Source of the DNA: Streptomyces profundus
GTDB lineage: Bacteria; Actinomycetota; Actinomycetes; Streptomycetales; Streptomycetaceae
DNA: 64,000 nt
Direction of reading: 5' to 3'
Assembly (NCBI RefSeq): GCF_020740535.1
Contig: NZ_CP082362.1
Span: 7,499,501 to 7,563,500, forward strand
A model generated the notes under the pieces. The model had not been told where the DNA came from, made no database searches, and saw only the letters and a program-made list of their open reading frames with translations. Positions 37,408 through 45,673 of this stretch are shown one piece after another (the stretch's first letter is position 1; every line of letters starts with the position of its first letter). A program made the translations under genes and the position numbers.

Positions 37408-37842
37408 ATGACGCGGATAACCCTCCCCACAGCCGTCACATCCGCCCGTCGGCCCCGCCATCTGCACCTGGTGAAGAGCGGCCCGGGCTGGTTGGACGGC
37501 GATGTGGTCGAAGTCCCCGAGGAACACGGCCGCCGGGTGCTGGCCGGACTCCCGCGCCCCGGCGCCATCTTCGGTATCGGCCCCAGCTGGTGGTGGTCCG
37601 TGCCCCCCGGCTCCCAGACCGGACTCCACTGGCCGGAGCCCGTCCGCTACCTCACCGACGTCCGACTCCCCGTCACCGCCACCCCCGAGTGGGCCGGCGA
37701 GGGCCTGTGGACGCCCCAACTGGTCCACTGGCCCGGCCACGGCGCCCCCTACACCCACCCGCTGCTCCTCTTCATCGCGCTGTGCCGCCTGGCCGGCGTC
37801 GACCCCGTCTCCACCGGCGCCGCCGACCTCACGGCCAACTAG
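37408..37842 (+). CDS. Hypothetical protein, 144 aa
   Basis: Starts 10 bp after the ATPase gene on the same strand, so probably co-transcribed. Soluble, tryptophan- and proline-rich in the middle (GIGPSWWWSVPPGSQTGLHWPEP), ending LLLFIALCRLAGVDPVSTGAADL. I recognise no characterised domain. It overlaps the convergent ADP-ribosylglycohydrolase gene by 4 bp. The tight spacing to the ATPase gene and the good codon bias support a real gene. Confidence 0.65.
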   Translation: MTRITLPTAVTSARRPRHLHLVKSGPGWLDGDVVEVPEEHGRRVLAGLPRPGAIFGIGPSWWWSVPPGSQTGLHWPEPVRYLTDVRLPVTATPEWAGEGLWTPQLVHWPGHGAPYTHPLLLFIALCRLAGVDPVSTGAADLTAN

Positions 37843-38750
37843 AGTCCGGCCACCCACTCCGGCAGCGGCTCGCACCGTGTTCGCCACTCCTCGGGCACCC
37901 CGTCGAGCCCGGTGCGCGCCCCGACCACACCGCCCGTGATCGCGCAGGTCGTGTCGATGTCCCCCAACCCCTCAGCCGTGGTCCACAGCGCGTCCACCAG
38001 ACTGTCCGGATGCCGGGCGGCCGACCACAGCGCGAAGGGCACCGTGTCGTCCGCCCGCATCAGGGCGCCGTTCCCCAACGCCTCGGCCGCCGCCACCGGG
38101 CCCGTGTCCGCCGGCAGCGCGGCGGCCCGGGTCAGCCCGTCCCGCACCGCGCCCGGCGGGGTGTGCGCGGCGATATCGCACAGCCACGCGGGACCGCCCG
38201 ACGACGGCCCCGCCGTCGCGGCCAGCGCCGCCGCCACGGTCACCGCCACCGCGCCGGCCACCGCCTCCGGATGGGCGTGCGTCACCCGTGCCGCCCGCCC
38301 GGCCCGCGCCACCGCGCGCGGCAGATCACGGTGGAGCAGCGCCCCCAACGGCGCCGCCCGCATCGCCGCGCCGTTGCCCAGACTGCCCTCCCCGCCGAAC
38401 AGCGCCGACGCGCGGGAGCGCCAACTCGCCGGCTCCCGCGCCAACTCCGGCAGCAGCGTGTGCATCCCCGAGGCATAGCCGCGTCCCGGATCCGCGCGGT
38501 AGCTCTCGCCGAACTCCCGCGCCAACGCGTCCGATGTGAAGTCGCCGCCCGGCACGGCCACCCGCAGCAGGGCGAGCGCCAACGCGGTGTCGTCGGTCCA
38601 GGGCCACCTGGCCGCCGGCGGTGTGGCCCGGGACCGGATCAGGGGCAGCGGATCGTCCGCCGCGCGGAGCACGGCGAACCACGTCTGCCCGAAGGCGTCT
38701 CCCAGCGCGAGCCCGCGCAGACTGGCCAGCGCCGCCGTCGTGTCGCTCAT
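37839..38750 (-). CDS. ADP-ribosylglycohydrolase family protein
   Basis: 303 residues from the ATG at 38750. The start LRGLALGDAFGQTWF and the metal-site motif WPWTDDTALALALL are the DraG/ADP-ribosylglycohydrolase N-terminal signatures. The second metal cluster is in LGDIDTTCAITGGVVGARTG. Further blocks: GRGYASGMHTLLPEL, SLGNGAAMRAAPLGALL and VTHAHPEAVAGAVAVTVAAAL. The family removes ADP-ribose from arginine or other adducts using two Mg2+ ions; the substrate here is unknown. It could reverse toxin-type ADP-ribosylation. Divergent from the luciferase-like monooxygenase. Confidence 0.92.
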   Translation of the reverse strand: MSDTTAALASLRGLALGDAFGQTWFAVLRAADDPLPLIRSRATPPAARWPWTDDTALALALLRVAVPGGDFTSDALAREFGESYRADPGRGYASGMHTLLPELAREPASWRSRASALFGGEGSLGNGAAMRAAPLGALLHRDLPRAVARAGRAARVTHAHPEAVAGAVAVTVAAALAATAGPSSGGPAWLCDIAAHTPPGAVRDGLTRAAALPADTGPVAAAEALGNGALMRADDTVPFALWSAARHPDSLVDALWTTAEGLGDIDTTCAITGGVVGARTGLDGVPEEWRTRCEPLPEWVAGL

Positions 38751-38840
38751 CGCACCATGGTGCGTGCCCGGCGGCGTGCTGGCCAGCCGGTCGGCCGGCA
38801 CCGGGGAATCCCGCCCCGCGCGTCCGTTGTTACCGCCGGT

Positions 38841-39857
38841 GTGAGCACCTATCCCGAACTGTCCCGGGTGCGCTGGTCGATCCTGGACCGCGCGCTGATC
38901 CGCCAGGGCCAGGAGCCCGCCGAGGCGTTGCGCGCGACGGTGGCCTTCGCGCGGGACGCCGAGGCGCTGGGCTACCACCGCTTCTGGGTGGCCGAGCACC
39001 ACGCCGTGCCCGGCGTCGCCGGCTCGGCGCCCACCGTGCTGGCCGCCGCCGTCGCCTCGGCCACCTCCAGGATCCGGGTGGGCACCGGCGGGGTGATGCT
39101 GCCCAACCACCGGCCGCTGGTCGTCGCCGAGCAGTTCGGGGTGCTCGCCGCGCTCTTCCCCGGCCGGATCGACATGGGCTTCGGCCGCTCCCTCGGCTTC
39201 ACCGGCGCCGTCCGCGAAGCCCTCGGCGTGGAGCGTGCGAGCACCGACGACTTCGCCCAGCGGCTGACCGAGGTGCTGGACTACTTCGCCGGCACCGGTC
39301 CGGTCCGGGCCCAGCCCGCCCACGGCCTCACGGTGCCCGCCTTCGTGCTGGCGGGCGGCGCCGGCGTCGACACCGCCGCCGCGCTGGGCCTGCCGCTGGT
39401 GCTGGCCGTCTCCGCCGACCGGGACCGCACGCGCGCCGCCGCCGACCGCTACCGGGCCCGCTTCACCCCGGGCCGCCAGGGCGGCGGGCCGCATCTGACG
39501 CTGGCCGTCAACGTCGCCGTCGCGGCCACCGCCGAGGCCGCCGAGCGGCGCCAACTCCCCGAGGCGTGGGCCGTGGTGCACTCCCGCACCCGAGGCGACT
39601 TCCCGCCGCTCGACGCCCCGGAGGAGGTGCTCGCCCGGCGGCTGACCAGCCGCGAACAGGAGTATCTGGACGCCGCGCGCGCCGGCCAGATCCACGGCGA
39701 CGAACCCACCGTGGCCCGTTCGCTGACCCGCCTGATCGACGCCACCGAGCCTAACGAGATGCTCCTGACCCTCGCCACCCACGGCGAGGAGGAACGTCTC
39801 GACTCCTACCGCAGACTGGCCGGCATCGCCGGCCTCCGCACCGGGGCCCGCGCCTGA
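38841..39857 (+). CDS. Luciferase-like flavin monooxygenase
   Basis: 338 residues from a GTG at 38841; no strong Shine-Dalgarno is visible. Typical LLM-family blocks: ILDRALIRQGQEPAEALRATVAFARDAEALGYHRFWVAEHH, TVLAAAVASATSRIRVGTGGVMLPNHRPLVVAEQFGVLAALFPGRIDMGFGRS, and an F420/FMN-binding barrel. The family uses reduced FMN or F420; substrate unknown. TGDEPTVARSLTRLIDATEPNEMLL-type C-terminal segments occur in the MsnO8 subgroup, to which it probably belongs. Confidence 0.9.
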   Translation: MSTYPELSRVRWSILDRALIRQGQEPAEALRATVAFARDAEALGYHRFWVAEHHAVPGVAGSAPTVLAAAVASATSRIRVGTGGVMLPNHRPLVVAEQFGVLAALFPGRIDMGFGRSLGFTGAVREALGVERASTDDFAQRLTEVLDYFAGTGPVRAQPAHGLTVPAFVLAGGAGVDTAAALGLPLVLAVSADRDRTRAAADRYRARFTPGRQGGGPHLTLAVNVAVAATAEAAERRQLPEAWAVVHSRTRGDFPPLDAPEEVLARRLTSREQEYLDAARAGQIHGDEPTVARSLTRLIDATEPNEMLLTLATHGEEERLDSYRRLAGIAGLRTGARA

Positions 39858-39879
39858 CGACCTCGTGCGCGAGGTCGTC
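39856..39879. terminator. Terminator hairpin after monooxygenase
   Basis: GACGACCTCG and CGAGGTCGTC form a perfect 10-bp stem with loop TGCG. It begins within the monooxygenase stop codon and abuts the inverted-repeat element that starts at 39880. Confidence 0.65.
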
Positions 39880-40045
39880 TAGGGCCGTGTCAGTCGGGGT
39901 TTGCCCGGTAGCGAGGTGTCCTGGTGCGTGCGATCGCCAGGCAGCCGGGAGCCGCATGTAGTTGTCCTACCTGGGCTCTCGGCTAACGCAGCGAGTGTGC
40001 GTGCCAGGGCGGCGAGCGGGGCAAACCTTGGCTGACGCGGCACTA
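39880..40045. mobile_element. MITE-like element, TA-bounded imperfect terminal inverted repeats
   Basis: The left end from 39880 and the reverse complement of the right end from 40045 match at 22 of 27 positions (TAGGGCCGTGTCAG versus TAGTGCCGCGTCAG, then GGTTTGCCC in both). The element is 166 bp, has no coding capacity, and starts and ends with TA, as for IS630/mariner-type insertions. Its right end supplies the stop codon of the carboxyltransferase gene. It lies exactly between two convergent genes. Confidence 0.6.
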
Positions 40046-41362
40046 GGGCGCGACCACCCCCCGGGCCAGGCCGTGGGCCACCAGATCCTGCGGACGCAGC
40101 CGGAGCAGCTCCGCCACCTCCGCGACCTGCGCCGCGTCCCGCTTCAGCACGGCGGCGGCCGACTCGGGCGGCAGCACCGAGTAGTAGCTCTCCGCCGTGA
40201 CCCAGGTCCGCGCGGGCGCGGTCAGCGCCGCCGCGCCACCCGAGCCGCCCTGGCCGACCAGCAGCGTGGTCACCGGAAGCCGGCTCGCCGCCATGGCGGT
40301 GAACGTCTCGGCGATGGCCGCGCCCACCCCGTCGCGCTCCGCGTCCGCGTCGTTCGCCGCGCCCGGCGTGTCCACCAGCGTCAACACCGGGATGCCGAGA
40401 CCGTCGGCCAGCCGCAGCAGCCGGACGGCGGCCCGGAACCCGGCCGGCGTGGTCGGCGTGCCGTGCTGCGCGACATAGCCGATCGAACGCCCGGCCCGCT
40501 CGCCGAAGCCGACCGACAGCGCGGGGTCGACGCTGGCCAGCGGCGCCAACCGCGTGAAGTGCGCCCGCAGATACGCCCCGGCGTCCGGCCGGTCCGCCGC
40601 CCTGGCGGCGCGCACCGCCTCCCATCCGGTGGCCGGCGGCACGGCGGCGCGCACCGCCCGAGGCGGCTCCACCGGGCCGCGCGCCGGCCGCGTCAACAGC
40701 CGCAGCCAACGGGCCACCGTCTCAGGCAGCGCCTCCCGCTCGACGATGCCGTCCAGGTGGCCGGCGGCCAGCTGCGCCTCGGCGGTGTAGGCGGCCGGGT
40801 CGGCGTCCGGCGGGCGCACCCGGGCGCCGGAGAACCCGACCTGCGTCCCGGGGAGCGCCAGCCGCACGTCCGAGCCCGCGCCCAGCGTCACCCAGCCGCC
40901 GCCCGTCACCGGGCCTGCCAGCACCGCGAGATGCGGCAGCCCGGCGCCGCGCAGCCGCACCATCCCGCCGGCGATGCCCTGGAGTTGGGTGAGCGCGTGC
41001 ATGCCCTCCTGCACCCGGGTGCCGCCGGACGCCAGCACCGAGACCACCGGCAGCGCCAGATCCCGCGCGGTGCGCAGCGCGCCGGCGATCCGCTCTCCCG
41101 CGCTCCACCCGATGGAGCCGCCGAGAAAGGCGAACTCGAAGGCGATCAGCACCGCCTCCGTCTCGCCCACCCGGCCGACGGCGCAGCGCACCGCCTCCGA
41201 CGAGCCGGCGCGGGCGGCGGCGCGCTCCCGGCCGGCGTCGTACCCCGGCCAGCCCAGCGGCCCGTCGGGCGGCCCGCCCGACTCCCGGGCCGGCAGGGCC
41301 ACATGGCCGGGCGCCAGCAGGTCGAGCGCCGCGCGCGCGGACAGCGGCGGGGGCTGGCTCAC
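40043..41362 (-). CDS. Acyl-CoA carboxylase carboxyltransferase, fused beta-alpha type
   Basis: 439 residues from the GTG at 41362, which overlaps the stop of the acyl-CoA synthetase gene (GTGA). The N-terminal half resembles the AccD crotonase fold (AVLIAFEFAFLGGSIGWSAGERIAGALRTARDLALPVVSVLASGGTRVQEGMHALTQL) but has no zinc ribbon. The C-terminal half resembles AccA (PTTPAGFRAAVRLLRLADGLGIPVLTLVDTPGAANDADAERDGVGAAIAETFTAMAASRLPVTTLLVGQGGSGGAAAL). A single protein therefore carries both carboxyltransferase halves. With malonyl-CoA synthetase next door it may interconvert malonyl-CoA and acetyl-CoA; no biotin carboxylase gene is nearby. Confidence 0.88.
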   Translation of the reverse strand: MSQPPPLSARAALDLLAPGHVALPARESGGPPDGPLGWPGYDAGRERAAARAGSSEAVRCAVGRVGETEAVLIAFEFAFLGGSIGWSAGERIAGALRTARDLALPVVSVLASGGTRVQEGMHALTQLQGIAGGMVRLRGAGLPHLAVLAGPVTGGGWVTLGAGSDVRLALPGTQVGFSGARVRPPDADPAAYTAEAQLAAGHLDGIVEREALPETVARWLRLLTRPARGPVEPPRAVRAAVPPATGWEAVRAARAADRPDAGAYLRAHFTRLAPLASVDPALSVGFGERAGRSIGYVAQHGTPTTPAGFRAAVRLLRLADGLGIPVLTLVDTPGAANDADAERDGVGAAIAETFTAMAASRLPVTTLLVGQGGSGGAAALTAPARTWVTAESYYSVLPPESAAAVLKRDAAQVAEVAELLRLRPQDLVAHGLARGVVAP

Positions 41363-42816
41363 ACCAGCTCCCGCTTGAGCACCTTGCCCAGCTCGTTGCG
41401 GGGGAGCGCGGCCAGGAACCGCACCTCCCTGGGGCGCTTGTGGGCGGCCAGCTGACCCACCACATGGTCGCTCAGCTCCTCCAGCGACGGCGGGCTCCCG
41501 GGGTCGCGCGGCACCACCCAGGCGATGACCCGCTCCCCGAGATCCGGGTCCGGCCCGGCGGTCACCGCGGCCTCGGCGACGGCGGGATGCGCCAGCAGGA
41601 CGTTCTCGATCTCGCCGGCGCCGATCTTGTAGCCGCCGCTCTTGATCAGATCCGTGGACTTGCGCCCGACGATCCGGTAGCCGCCGCCTGAGTCGCGGGT
41701 GGCCATGTCGCCGGTGCGGAACCAGCCGTCCGCGTCGAACGCCTCGGCGGTGGCGTCCGGGCGGTTGAGGTAGCCGCTGAACAGGTTGGGCCCGCGCACC
41801 TGGATCTCGCCGACCGTCTCGCCGTCGTCCGCCGTCGAGGGCCTGCCCTCCTCGTCCACCAGCCGCACCTCGACCCCCGGCAGCGCCACGCCGACCGTGC
41901 CGGTGGCCGGCGGTCCTTCCGCCCTGACGCTGGTGTTCATCAGCGTCTCCGACATCCCGTAGCGCTCCACGACCCGGCGGCCCGTGGCGGCCAGGAGCCG
42001 CTCGTGGTCGGGCAGCGGCAGTGGCGCGGAGCCCGAGACCAACAGCCGGGCGTCCGCGAGGGCCTGGCTCAGCGCCCGGTCCTCGTCGACGGCCTCGGCC
42101 AGCCGGTGGTACATGGTCGGCACGCCGAACAGCACCGTGCCGCCGTCCGTCAGCGCGTCCCGCACTCCCGCGGTCGAGAACCGGCCGAGATGACGCACCG
42201 TGCCGCCGCGCCGCAGCGGCCCCAGCACCCCCAACACCAGGCCGTGCACGTGGAACAGCGGCAGCCCGTGCACCACCTCGTCCTCGGCCGTCCACTGCCA
42301 GGCGTCGGCCAGGGCGTCCAGGGTGGCGGCCAGCGCGCGGTGCGAGACCAGCACGCCCTTCGGCGGTCCCGTGGTGCCGGAGGTGTAGACGATCAGCGCC
42401 GGAAGCTCCGGGTCGACCACACCGGCCCGGGGCGGCGCCGCAGCCCCGTCCGCCGGTGTCAGGGGCACCTCCAGCGTCGGCAACCCGGCGAGCGGCGACG
42501 GCAGTTCGACGCCGGGCGGGGCCAGGACCAGGGAGGGTTCGCTGTCGCCCACGATATGGGCCAACTCGCGGGCGCCGCTCTTGGGGTTGACCGGCACCAC
42601 GGGAACGCCCGCCAGCAGCGCGGCCACCACCCCGACCGCGGTGTGCGCCGTGGGGGTGGCCCACACCGCCACCCGGGACTGGTCCCGCAGCTCGCCGGCC
42701 ACCGCCAGGGCCAGCGAGCGCAGCGTCGAGAAGTCGATGGTCCGGTCCGGGAAACGCAGCGCGGGCTTGGCCGGCGGGGCGTCCAAAGCGGGGAACAGGG
42801 AACTCATCTGCCTCAT
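41359..42816 (-). CDS. matB: Malonyl-CoA synthetase-like acyl-CoA ligase
   Basis: 485 residues. AMP-binding family motifs: A3 IVYTSGTTGPPKGVLVSHRAL, A5 RRVVERYGMSETLMNTSV, A7-A8 GWFRTGDMATRDSGGGYRIVGRKSTDLIKSGGYKIGAGEIE, and the catalytic Lys in LPRNELGKVLKREL near the C-terminus. Length and the ERYGMSE..NTS stretch match MatB-type malonyl-CoA synthetases, which form malonyl-CoA (or methylmalonyl-CoA) from the free diacid, ATP and CoA. Coupled by overlap to the carboxyltransferase. The symbol rests on motif similarity; another dicarboxylate substrate is possible. Confidence 0.82.
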   Translation of the reverse strand: MRQMSSLFPALDAPPAKPALRFPDRTIDFSTLRSLALAVAGELRDQSRVAVWATPTAHTAVGVVAALLAGVPVVPVNPKSGARELAHIVGDSEPSLVLAPPGVELPSPLAGLPTLEVPLTPADGAAAPPRAGVVDPELPALIVYTSGTTGPPKGVLVSHRALAATLDALADAWQWTAEDEVVHGLPLFHVHGLVLGVLGPLRRGGTVRHLGRFSTAGVRDALTDGGTVLFGVPTMYHRLAEAVDEDRALSQALADARLLVSGSAPLPLPDHERLLAATGRRVVERYGMSETLMNTSVRAEGPPATGTVGVALPGVEVRLVDEEGRPSTADDGETVGEIQVRGPNLFSGYLNRPDATAEAFDADGWFRTGDMATRDSGGGYRIVGRKSTDLIKSGGYKIGAGEIENVLLAHPAVAEAAVTAGPDPDLGERVIAWVVPRDPGSPPSLEELSDHVVGQLAAHKRPREVRFLAALPRNELGKVLKRELV

Positions 42817-42871
42817 GCTATAAGGGCGGGACGCGGACCGGGCCGGGGTAGGGCACCGGCCGTCCCCCTGC

Positions 42872-43642
42872 TCAGCCCTCCCCGGTGGCGTGCGGGAAGA
42901 GCGTCCGGAACGCCTCCGCCGAATCGCCGAGCGCCCGCGCGTAGGGGGCGTCGAAGTGCCAGATCAGGAAGAGCAGGAACGCGATCAGGGCGCTGAACAG
43001 GCCGGCCAGCAGCAACTCCCGCCCGGAGCGCTGGATCTGGAGGGTGAAGACCAGGCCCACCGTCACCACGGCGCCGGCGATCAACCCGAACCAGACCACG
43101 GCCGGCATGGTGGACTCGGCGCTCTGGCCACGCCCCACCCGCGCCTCCTGGACGGCCGCGGCCTCGTCCATCAGCCCCTGGTAGGCCGTGATCTCGCGCA
43201 CCGTGGTCGGCTCCCGCCCGGCCACCGACTCGCGCAGCGCGACGAGCAACGCGTCGCCCTCGTCCGTGAGTTCCCCCTCGTCGAGCATCTGCGGCCACTC
43301 CACGTCCACGGTGTGGGTGACATAGGCGTCGATCTCGGCGGTGATCTCCGCCCTGGTCTCCTCCGGGAAGCCGGTGGCGCGTTCGGTCATCTCGTGGAGC
43401 GCCTGCGCCTCCTGGCGCACCCACTCCTCGGCGGCCGAACGTTCCTCCCAGACGCCGGCGATCGCCAGGCCCAGCACGATGGCGTAGACCACGCCGATCA
43501 TCATCGTCATGTACTCGATGACGTCGGGCGTCTCGGTGGGGTCGTCCTCGCCGCCCGCGCGGCGCTGACGCACCACGGCGACCAGCAGGACCACGGAGCA
43601 GGTGGCGACGATGGTGAGGCTGAGCACCAGCCATTCGGACAT
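42872..43642 (-). CDS. DUF4239 membrane protein
   Basis: 256 residues. Four hydrophobic helices: about 5-25 (LVLSLTIVATCSVVLLVAVV), 45-65 (MTMMIGVVYAIVLGLAIAGV), 180-203 (VVWFGLIAGAVVTVGLVFTLQI) and 210-230 (LLLAGLFSALIAFLLFLIWHF). Between them is an acidic helical cytoplasmic or external domain. GVVYAIVLGLAIAGVWEERSAAEEWVRQEAQAL is the DUF4239 signature. Function unknown. The upstream gene on the same strand encodes a proline-rich lipoprotein with a 9-bp gap, so the two are probably one operon. Confidence 0.88.
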   Translation of the reverse strand: MSEWLVLSLTIVATCSVVLLVAVVRQRRAGGEDDPTETPDVIEYMTMMIGVVYAIVLGLAIAGVWEERSAAEEWVRQEAQALHEMTERATGFPEETRAEITAEIDAYVTHTVDVEWPQMLDEGELTDEGDALLVALRESVAGREPTTVREITAYQGLMDEAAAVQEARVGRGQSAESTMPAVVWFGLIAGAVVTVGLVFTLQIQRSGRELLLAGLFSALIAFLLFLIWHFDAPYARALGDSAEAFRTLFPHATGEG

Positions 43643-43651
43643 GGGGAACTC

Positions 43652-44263
43652 CTAGACGGGGCCGGAACGGGACCGGGAACGGGGGCGGAGCACAGCGGCG
43701 GCCAGCACGGCCGGGATGACGACCAGCAGCATCTGGCTCATCAGGGAGCCCTCGCCGGCGGGGGGTTGACGAGCGGGGACGGTGTGCGACAGGGCCGCGT
43801 AGAGCGCCAGGGCCGGATCGGGCGGCGGGCCGGGCGCCGGCGTGTCCGGCGCCTCGTCCGGCTCCTCGGGCTCCGCCGGGTCTCCCGGCTCCGGCGGCTC
43901 CGCCGCGTCGTCGGCCGCGGGGGGCCGGGGCACGGGGGAGGGCTCCGCCGGCCGCCCTTCGGGCGCCGGCGGCGCGGGAACGGGCGGCGGTGCCGGCGCC
44001 GACGGCACGGCGGGCGGCGGTGTCGGCACCGGGGGAGGCTCCGGCGGGGGAGTGGGTTCGGCCGGTTCGGTGGGCACGGGCGGCGGCCAGGGCCAGGGCG
44101 GAAGGGGATCGTCGCACTCCCCGAAGGCCCCGTCGCCCGCCACCGCGCAGGAGTCACTCCGCCCGGCGGCCTCCGCCGTCCCGCAGCCGCTCGCCGCCGC
44201 GGTCAGCAGCACCGCGCCGGCGACATGGGCGGCCACGCGCCGCGCTCGCTGTCCTCTTGTCAC
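43652..44263 (-). CDS. Proline-rich lipoprotein with C-terminal membrane anchor
   Basis: 203 residues from a GTG at 44263; upstream frame lacks a signal-like start. The N-terminus is a signal sequence (RGQRARRVAAHVAGAVLLTAAASGC) with lipobox ending in Cys at about residue 25. The central region (about 50-150) is extremely rich in proline, alanine and glutamate (repeats of PPP and PAPPPVPAPP), a wall-spanning type of spacer. A short hydrophobic helix (LLVVIPAVLAAAVL) lies near the end. No catalytic domain. Operon partner of the DUF4239 gene; may connect membrane and cell wall. Confidence 0.7.
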   Translation of the reverse strand: MTRGQRARRVAAHVAGAVLLTAAASGCGTAEAAGRSDSCAVAGDGAFGECDDPLPPWPWPPPVPTEPAEPTPPPEPPPVPTPPPAVPSAPAPPPVPAPPAPEGRPAEPSPVPRPPAADDAAEPPEPGDPAEPEEPDEAPDTPAPGPPPDPALALYAALSHTVPARQPPAGEGSLMSQMLLVVIPAVLAAAVLRPRSRSRSGPV

Positions 44264-44280
44264 AGAAGTGATCCTGTGAC
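44259..44280. promoter_or_regulatory. Palindrome over lipoprotein start codon
   Basis: GTCACAG and CTGTGAC are separated by eight bases (44266-44273) and overlap the GTG start at 44263. The position suits an operator or a start-masking mRNA hairpin. Confidence 0.45.
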
Positions 44281-44407
44281 TCAGGGGTAGACCAAGTGGG
44301 GGATCTGGGCACGGTTCGCCGGATCTGGTGAACCGCGCACGCACGCCGGTCCCATGCCCGATCTCCCGTACGGGTCACGGGTGTTGGGAACGAAGCGGCC
44401 GGCAGCG

Positions 44408-45643
44408 TCAGAGCGTCGGCCCGGCCAGCAGGCCGGCCGGGTGGTCCAGGGCGGTGCGCACCGCGAGACCGGCGGCCCCCACCAGGGGCCCGTCGGGGCC
44501 CAGCGGCGAGGCGGTCACCGGCACCGGGGTGTCCCGCCCGCCGGCGGCCACCGCCGTGCGCCGCGCCAACTCCCGGCGCAGCGGCGGCAGCAGCCAGGGC
44601 GCCAGCCGGGTGAGCGTGCCGCCGATCACCACCCGCCGGCAGTCCAGCAGGTTGACCGCGCCCGACAGCGCGATGCCCAGCGCGGTGCCGGCCCGGCCCA
44701 CGGCGCGCAGCGCCGTCGCCTCGCCCGCCTCGCAGCGGGCGGTCAACGCGCTCATCCGCACCCCGGGGCCGGGCTCGATGCCGGCGGCCCGCAGCACCGC
44801 CTCCTCACCCGCGTAGGTCTCCAGGCAGCCGCGCCCCCCGCATCCGCAGCGCGGCCCCTCGGGGCGCACCGGCACATGCCCCAGCTCCCCGGCGAAGCCG
44901 TGTGCCCCGCTGAGCAGTTGGCCGTCGACCACCACGCAGGCGCCGATGCCGATCTGCGCCGACACATAGACGAAACTGTCCGTGTGGCCGTTTCGGCCGG
45001 GGGCCGTCAGGGGGGTGGCCGCCGGCTTCGACCACAGCTCGGCCAGCCCGCCCAGGTTGGCCTCGTTGTGCACGGTGATCCGCCCCAGGTCGTCCGGGAG
45101 CAGCGGCAGCAACTCGGTGTGCTGCCAGCCCAGGTTGGGCGCGCGCAGCACGGTGCCGCTGTCCCGCAGCACAAGACCCGGCACGGCGACCGCGAGACCG
45201 ACGGGGCGCAGGCCCACGTCGGTCGCCTCGGCACGCGCCCGGTGCGCCAGCCGGCGCAGCACCGCGAGCACCGCGCCCGGATCGCTGTGCTGGTTGCGGA
45301 TCTCCTTCTCCACCCGGACGCGGATCTCGCCCCGCAGATCGGCGGCGCAGACCGCCAGATGGTCGACCCCGATCTCGGCCCCGAAACCGCAGGGCCCCCG
45401 GTCGGTCAGCCGCAGCTGGCTGCCCGGGCGCCCCACCGTCCCCGACCGTCCGGGGCCCTCCTCGACCAGCAGCTCCCCGCGCAGCAGCTCCTCCACCAGG
45501 GTGGAGACGGCCGCCCTGGTCAGCCCGATCCTGGCGGCCACCGCCGCCCGGGAGAGCGGTCCCTCGGAGGCGAGCGTGTGCAGCACCCGGGAGAGGTTGC
45601 GCTGCCGCATCTCGGACTGCGACGGGGGAGCCGGCTGTGCCAT
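44408..45643 (-). CDS. xylR: ROK-family transcriptional repressor of xylose genes
   Basis: 411 residues. N-terminal winged helix (about 10-75): MRQRNLSRVLHTLASEGPLSRAAVAARIGLTRAAVSTLVEELLRGELL. ROK domain: FGAEIGVDHLAV, a nucleotide-binding-like region, VSAQIGIGACVVVDGQLLSGAHGFAGELGHVPV, and the zinc-binding ROK signature CGCGGRGCLETYAG. The gene lies 30 bp downstream of, and on the same strand as, the xylulokinase gene, and next to the divergent xylose isomerase, so it is most likely XylR. Xylose would relieve repression. The symbol is by context and family. Confidence 0.88.
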   Translation of the reverse strand: MAQPAPPSQSEMRQRNLSRVLHTLASEGPLSRAAVAARIGLTRAAVSTLVEELLRGELLVEEGPGRSGTVGRPGSQLRLTDRGPCGFGAEIGVDHLAVCAADLRGEIRVRVEKEIRNQHSDPGAVLAVLRRLAHRARAEATDVGLRPVGLAVAVPGLVLRDSGTVLRAPNLGWQHTELLPLLPDDLGRITVHNEANLGGLAELWSKPAATPLTAPGRNGHTDSFVYVSAQIGIGACVVVDGQLLSGAHGFAGELGHVPVRPEGPRCGCGGRGCLETYAGEEAVLRAAGIEPGPGVRMSALTARCEAGEATALRAVGRAGTALGIALSGAVNLLDCRRVVIGGTLTRLAPWLLPPLRRELARRTAVAAGGRDTPVPVTASPLGPDGPLVGAAGLAVRTALDHPAGLLAGPTL

Positions 45644-45673
45644 GCGATCTCCTGACCTCGACGCGGCGCGCCG

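Noticed and set aside
40043..42664. 873-residue minus-strand frame as one fused protein
   Set aside because: Only the part from the GTG at 41362 has carboxyltransferase motifs; the upstream part is the wrong frame of the acyl-CoA synthetase gene.
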